This document shows positions 41,886 to 45,240 of a stretch of 45,240 bases of DNA, piece by piece. The notes under the pieces are model-generated. The model worked only from the letters and a program-made list of their open reading frames with translations, did no database searches and had not been told where the DNA came from. The translations under genes were made by a program, and so were the position numbers. The stretch comes from Clostridium sp. AF37-5. Its GTDB lineage: Bacteria > Bacillota > Clostridia > Lachnospirales > Lachnospiraceae. Position 1 is the stretch's first letter. The number at the start of each line of letters is the position of its first letter. The stretch spans positions 1-45,240 of the forward strand of contig NZ_QUDR01000025.1 in NCBI RefSeq assembly GCF_003477605.1. The letters run 5' to 3'.

Positions 41886-42430
41886 ATGAATAACAAAACA
41901 ACCAGAAACAGTTTCCTATTATTGGTAACGGCAGCCGTCTGGGGGGCTGCATTTGTGGCTCAGACAGTTGGTGGACAGACAATCGGAGCATATTCGTTTA
42001 ATTGTGTCCGGTGTATTATCGGGGTACTGGTATTGATACCTGTCATGAAATTTTTAGATAAAAAAGATCTGTCGCCAAGAAAACCAAAGACAAAGGAAGA
42101 TTATAAACTGCTGATAAAAGGTGGAATCTGTTGTGGTGTGGCACTTTGTATTTCTACAAACCTGCAGCAGGTTGGAATTTTGATGGGAGCAAGTGCGGGA
42201 AAAGCAGGTTTCCTTACAGCGGTATATATTTTACTGGTGCCGATTCTCGGACTATTTTTACATAAGAAATGTGGGATAAATATCTGGTTTGCTGTTGTAT
42301 TGGCACTCGTAGGGCTGTATTTTTAGCAGTATTTGGCTGGTTGATTCTTGGACAGAAGCTGAATGCAAAAGAGATGCTGGGCTGTTGTCTGATTTTTGCA
42401 GCAATCATTTTGGCGCAGCTGCCGGTATAG
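41886..42430 (+). pseudogene. DMT/EamA-family transporter with internal deletion
   Basis: The first 146 codons encode five or so membrane helices of an EamA transporter (LLLVTAAVWGAAFVAQTVGG, CCGVALCISTNLQQVGILMG, FLTAVYILLVPILGLFL). The frame then stops at TAG 42324. In another frame the natural family end follows directly (AVFGWLILGQKLNAKEMLGC, LIFAAIILAQLPV, stop 42430). About 130 central residues found in relatives are missing, so a deletion of roughly 400 bases with a frame change inactivated the gene. Confidence 0.85.
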
Positions 42431-42472
42431 CGAAAAGCAAAATTAGCAGATGAAGTCATGGGGAGAACAGGA

Positions 42473-43324
42473 GTGAGTAAAAAATTGATATATTTTTGGA
42501 AAAAGATTTTGATTTTAACATGGATGTTCAGTTTATTTCTTGGCATACTGGCAGGACCATGTGCGGTAGACGCAAAGAACCAAAAAGAGAAAAAAGAATA
42601 TGGCGTATTTTTAAGCATTGATTCGTCTCAGATAAAAAAGTTATACGGATATAGGCTGGTGGTCATTGATGCACAGTATTTTTCTGCAAAAGATATCCGT
42701 ACCCTGCACAAAAAAGGCGTAAAAGTATATACCTACTTAAATGTCGGTTCCATCGAGAATTTTCGCTATTATTATAAGAAATATGAATATCTTACAATCG
42801 GAAATTATGAGAACTGGGAAGAAGAAAAGTGGGTAGATGTTTCGAATAAGGACTGGCAGAAGTTTATGGGAAAACTGTCGAAGAAACTGCTGAAAAAAGG
42901 GGTGGATGGTTTCTTTATTGACAACTGCGATGTCTACGATTATGCAAAGACAAAGAAAAATTTTAAAGGACTGGCCAAAATACTGAAAAAAATCAAACGT
43001 CTTGGAAAAGGTGTCATGATCAATGGAGGAGATGTTTTTGTGACAAAGTACAGAAAAACATACGGATCGGCGAAAGATATCATGACTGCCGTTAATCAGG
43101 AATCTGTGTGGAGCAGTATTCGGTTTGAAACGAGCACGTTTGGAAAACAGCCAAAAGATGTACGCAAATATTTTTCCGATTATGTTCAAAAATGTAAAAA
43201 AGATAGAATGGAAGTCTATCTTTTAGAATACACGAAAGATAAAAAACTGATCAGAAAAATTAAACAGTATTGCAGAAAAAATAAGTTTCACTATTATATA
43301 TCGGATTCAATCGAATTGGATTAA
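42473..43324 (+). CDS. Secreted GH114-like glycoside hydrolase
   Basis: 283 residues from GTG 42473, which has GGGGAG 7-8 bases upstream. ATG 42458 in the same frame lacks a site. A signal peptide or anchor (about 8-30, ILILTWMFSLFLGILAG) precedes a TIM-barrel-type domain with KKGVKVYTYLNVGSIENF and KKGVDGFFIDNCDVYDY. These match the endo-alpha-1,4-polygalactosaminidase (GH114) and TM1410-like proteins. The Asp in FFIDN is in the position of a catalytic residue. Substrate probably a galactosamine- or similar polysaccharide (inference). It is the only intact gene between decayed neighbours. Confidence 0.78.
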   Translation: MSKKLIYFWKKILILTWMFSLFLGILAGPCAVDAKNQKEKKEYGVFLSIDSSQIKKLYGYRLVVIDAQYFSAKDIRTLHKKGVKVYTYLNVGSIENFRYYYKKYEYLTIGNYENWEEEKWVDVSNKDWQKFMGKLSKKLLKKGVDGFFIDNCDVYDYAKTKKNFKGLAKILKKIKRLGKGVMINGGDVFVTKYRKTYGSAKDIMTAVNQESVWSSIRFETSTFGKQPKDVRKYFSDYVQKCKKDRMEVYLLEYTKDKKLIRKIKQYCRKNKFHYYISDSIELD

Positions 43325-43365
43325 TAAACAAGTATCATTCATGATTTAATGGGAGGAGTTTGAAA

Positions 43366-43698
43366 ATGGAACAAAAAGAAATAACAAAAACGAGGCTGAT
43401 TATTTATGTGCTGATGTCTTACGGACTGCCCTGTCTGATGGGAATTCTGATGTGGTATGGCAGTACAAAGGGTTATGACCTTACGGTATTTCCGACAGCA
43501 CAGATGATGTATCCGGCAGCGGGCGTGATCGTACTTGGTGTTGTATGGGGATTGTGGCATATCCCAGATGATCTGTTTTATTATACACAGACATCAGGAA
43601 TACCGATCATCTCGGGAACACTTTCCGCAGATGTTATGGAAAATCAGAAGAATCCCGGCGGTGATTCCACCTGCAAGGACACAGATACCAACTGCTAA
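43366..43698 (+). pseudogene. CPBP-family membrane protease, internally deleted and 3'-truncated
   Basis: ATG 43366 follows GGGAGGAG by about 8 bases. The first helix (RLIIYVLMSYGLPCLMGILM) and a second segment (FPTAQMMYPAAGVI) match the start of CPBP (CAAX-like) proteases. The frame jumps at about 43528 to the GVVWGLWHIPDDLFYYTQ block with the conserved His. The first motif EExxxR, normally in between, is absent. After ISGTLS the sequence loses family character and overlaps the opposite gene. It is not functional. Confidence 0.72.
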
Positions 43699-43746
43699 TG
43701 TGGAAGCTCCGGCAGAACCCATTGTCTTATAAATTTTCTCGTCCAT
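43594..43746 (-). pseudogene. Small membrane protein, 3'-truncated
   Basis: ATG 43746 follows a GGGGGG-rich site and starts MDEKIYKTMGSAGASTLAVG, then ICVLAGGITAGILLIFHN, one membrane helix, as in small Lachnospiraceae membrane proteins I recall but cannot name. The last dozen residues (CGKCSRDDRYS) read as the reverse strand of the CPBP gene. The two converging genes were apparently joined by a deletion that removed both 3' ends. Confidence 0.5.
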
Positions 43747-43864
43747 CTTATATGCCCCCCCTTTGTTTGGATTTCTCATATTCTTAATGTATATTATTCT
43801 ATCATTATTTTTATAAATATACAAATACAGATAAAAAACTTTGACATGTTCCTAAAATGAAATT

Positions 43865-43963
43865 TTAAATTCCACTTCCCCACGGGTCGGTGGAATTCTG
43901 TGCTGTATATTTAATTGTTTTTCCATCTATGCATATTTCTATATCTCCCAGTGGCGTGGTCAT
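43865..43963 (-). CDS. Small ORF of unknown function, 32 residues
   Basis: ATG 43963 has GGGAG 6 bases upstream. The peptide begins MTTPLGDIEICIDGKTIKYT and ends DPWGSGI. It follows the diguanylate cyclase gene by 53 bases on the same strand and could be its operon partner. A hairpin (AATTCCAC/GTGGAATT, 43868-43897) lies over its end. No family recognised. Confidence 0.4.
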   Translation of the reverse strand: MTTPLGDIEICIDGKTIKYTAQNSTDPWGSGI

Positions 43964-44016
43964 TCAATTCTCCCATATCTAACATTTAAGGTATCTATCT
44001 TCTGCTACTTTAATTA

Positions 44017-45099
44017 CTAGCGAATCGTATCTTCGCCTTTTAATTGTTTTTTATTTGCATACATGGCTGCATCTGCAATAGAACATATATGTTCAAAATC
44101 CTCGTCTGCATCCGGCGTGGCAAAACCAATGGCGCAGCAATAAAGAGTCTTAGAAAGCTCCCTCCGCATATGATCGATCAGAGCAGGAACATCATCTTTT
44201 GAAACCCGTGAACATAAGATCATAAACTCATCACCACCGGTTCGATACAGGTGGCATCCCCTCGGCAGTATATTTTGAATGCACGCTACAATCGTACACA
44301 AAGCCGTATCCCCGGCCGCATGGCCATTCTCGTCATTGAGCCTCTTCAGATCATTTAAATCAATGGAAATTACCGCTGTCAGACATTTGCTCTCCATTAA
44401 ATGATCCGCATCCAGATAAAAATACCGACGGTTGAGCGCACGCGTAAGTGGATCCCGCTTGAACTGCTGTGTCGTCAAATACATATAATAAAATGCAATA
44501 CTCACAGCTCCCGTGGTATTGATGAGTCCGTCATAATGGAAAAATGCCTCCAGAATGACAGCTATCGTGTTCGTCACCGCAATGAAAATTGCGATCAGCG
44601 ATTCGTATGTATGCTCCGTCTTATATAACTTATTAGTCAGGATAACCAACAGAATTAAATAAAAACCGGAGGCAGCAAATGCCGAATATCCAAGTGGCCC
44701 CCGCACAAATTCATTCTTATCCGAGTAGGAAAAACAAACACCTGAAAATAACGCAGTGGGAGCGATCAACGTATTCAGAATTCCCGGAAGCGCAATAAAT
44801 TTCTTAAACTTTTGTGACACTCTGTTACCACAGGAAAGAATGATCACAAAGCATATATTGATTGGTCTAAGCGCATATCCAATAATAGATACTGCCACAC
44901 GCAGCGTTGTCGGATACGGAAGTGTCGCACACCAGTATTCTATACTGTCAACGATAACCAGACACAGTACTGAGCTTATCGCAATGGAAAACAACCGAAT
45001 TACCTTTCTCTGAAATACAGGATTTACATTGACGAAAATCAACATAAAAAAGGATATTAAGATCGTCGCAAAATTCAACTGTAAAAAATAATGAAACAT
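44017..45099 (-). CDS. Membrane diguanylate cyclase (GGDEF)
   Basis: 360 residues. Seven or so hydrophobic segments (about 8-26, 37-52, 67-90, 101-122, 137-155, 168-186, 193-210) form the membrane sensor. The GGDEF domain covers about 216-355: RDPLTRALNRRYFY, then ISIDLNDLKRLNDENGHAAG and the intact signature GGDEF at 288-292. The RxxD inhibitory site expected five residues before GGDEF is not present (PRGC stands there), so product inhibition may be weak. Makes c-di-GMP. ATG 45099 has AAGGGGAAG 5-6 bases upstream. Confidence 0.93.
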   Translation of the reverse strand: MFHYFLQLNFATILISFFMLIFVNVNPVFQRKVIRLFSIAISSVLCLVIVDSIEYWCATLPYPTTLRVAVSIIGYALRPINICFVIILSCGNRVSQKFKKFIALPGILNTLIAPTALFSGVCFSYSDKNEFVRGPLGYSAFAASGFYLILLVILTNKLYKTEHTYESLIAIFIAVTNTIAVILEAFFHYDGLINTTGAVSIAFYYMYLTTQQFKRDPLTRALNRRYFYLDADHLMESKCLTAVISIDLNDLKRLNDENGHAAGDTALCTIVACIQNILPRGCHLYRTGGDEFMILCSRVSKDDVPALIDHMRRELSKTLYCCAIGFATPDADEDFEHICSIADAAMYANKKQLKGEDTIR

Positions 45100-45170
45100 A
45101 AACTCTTCCCCTTTTTTATCTGTAAATATACAAATTGCACATTATTATAACACAGAAAAGGGAGAATGTC

Positions 45171-45199
45171 TATATAATGCTTGCTTGAGTTTGTGTCAA
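45171..45199 (-). promoter_or_regulatory. Promoter of the diguanylate cyclase gene
   Basis: The minus strand reads TTGACA, 17 bases, TATATA. A second TATAAT (minus strand, about 45144-45149) lies closer to the gene. Confidence 0.72.
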
Positions 45200-45240
45200 G
45201 TAATCATTGGCACTTTTTTCAGGTTCCGTGTTTCATGGGA

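Overview
The window is a chromosomal segment of a low-GC Firmicute, most likely an anaerobic, plant-fibre-degrading member of the Lachnospiraceae. This rests on the gene orders dnaX-ybaB-recR, rpsF-ssb-rpsR, gdpP-rplI-dnaB and rpsL-rpsG-fusA-tuf, on the sporulation-lineage gene yyaC, on a 6-phosphofructokinase with the GGNGT/K signature, and on large secreted modular glycosidases with Pro/Thr linkers. Genus and species cannot be fixed from the sequence alone.

Region by region: (1) 88-466: tRNA-Asn, tRNA-Glu and tRNA-Cys with a terminator. (2) 506-951: decayed mobile DNA (IS91-type transposase relic). (3) 1116-6947: a secreted multi-domain GH8 xylanolytic enzyme carrying 37 tandem 8-residue Pro/Thr repeats, followed at once by a regulator that joins a LacI-like sugar-sensing domain, a degenerate GGDEF domain and an AraC helix-turn-helix. 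(4) 6960-7255: a T-box-like leader with a terminator but no downstream gene, followed by a probable group II intron fragment. (5) 7330-12895, minus strand: a secreted Ig-like protein, a MerR regulator, and dnaB, rplI and gdpP. (6) 13044-15319: a zinc-ribbon membrane protein, then rpsR-ssb-rpsF and a DUF951 gene. (7) 15360-20970: small membrane and lipoprotein genes, xylulokinase, a fucose/arabinose-type isomerase, an aldo/keto reductase and an AraC regulator. The regulator is divergent from a secreted GH43 enzyme at 21160-23088. (8) 23280-30304: pfkA, dnaX-ybaB-recR, yyaC, a membrane-anchored pseudo-JAMM protein, a DUF5711 protein and a CvpA-like protein. (9) 30339-34956: the str operon and tuf.

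The accessory part lies from 34927 to about 43750. The last 31 bases of tuf, through its stop codon, are repeated exactly at 41674-41704. The 6.7 kb between the copies looks like a decayed integrative element inserted at the 3' end of tuf. It holds a strong promoter with a tiny peptide ORF, a 5'-truncated ABC exporter gene, a LytTR regulator with an apparently truncated AgrC-like kinase, two frameshifted genes of unknown function, IS30 and IS110 fragments, a broken VirD4/TraG coupling-protein gene, and an integrase amino-terminus fused in frame to the tuf tail. What appears to be the original tuf terminator lies just beyond the right copy. Further right are a DMT transporter and a CPBP protease that both carry internal deletions, an intact GH114-like secreted protein, and a membrane diguanylate cyclase with its own strong promoter.

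The metabolic genes fit together: secreted GH8 and GH43 enzymes cut xylan/arabinoxylan, paired regulators sense the products, and isomerase, xylulokinase, reductase and phosphofructokinase feed the pentoses and hexoses into central metabolism. All calls come from reading the sequence and recalled family motifs. No database search was run.
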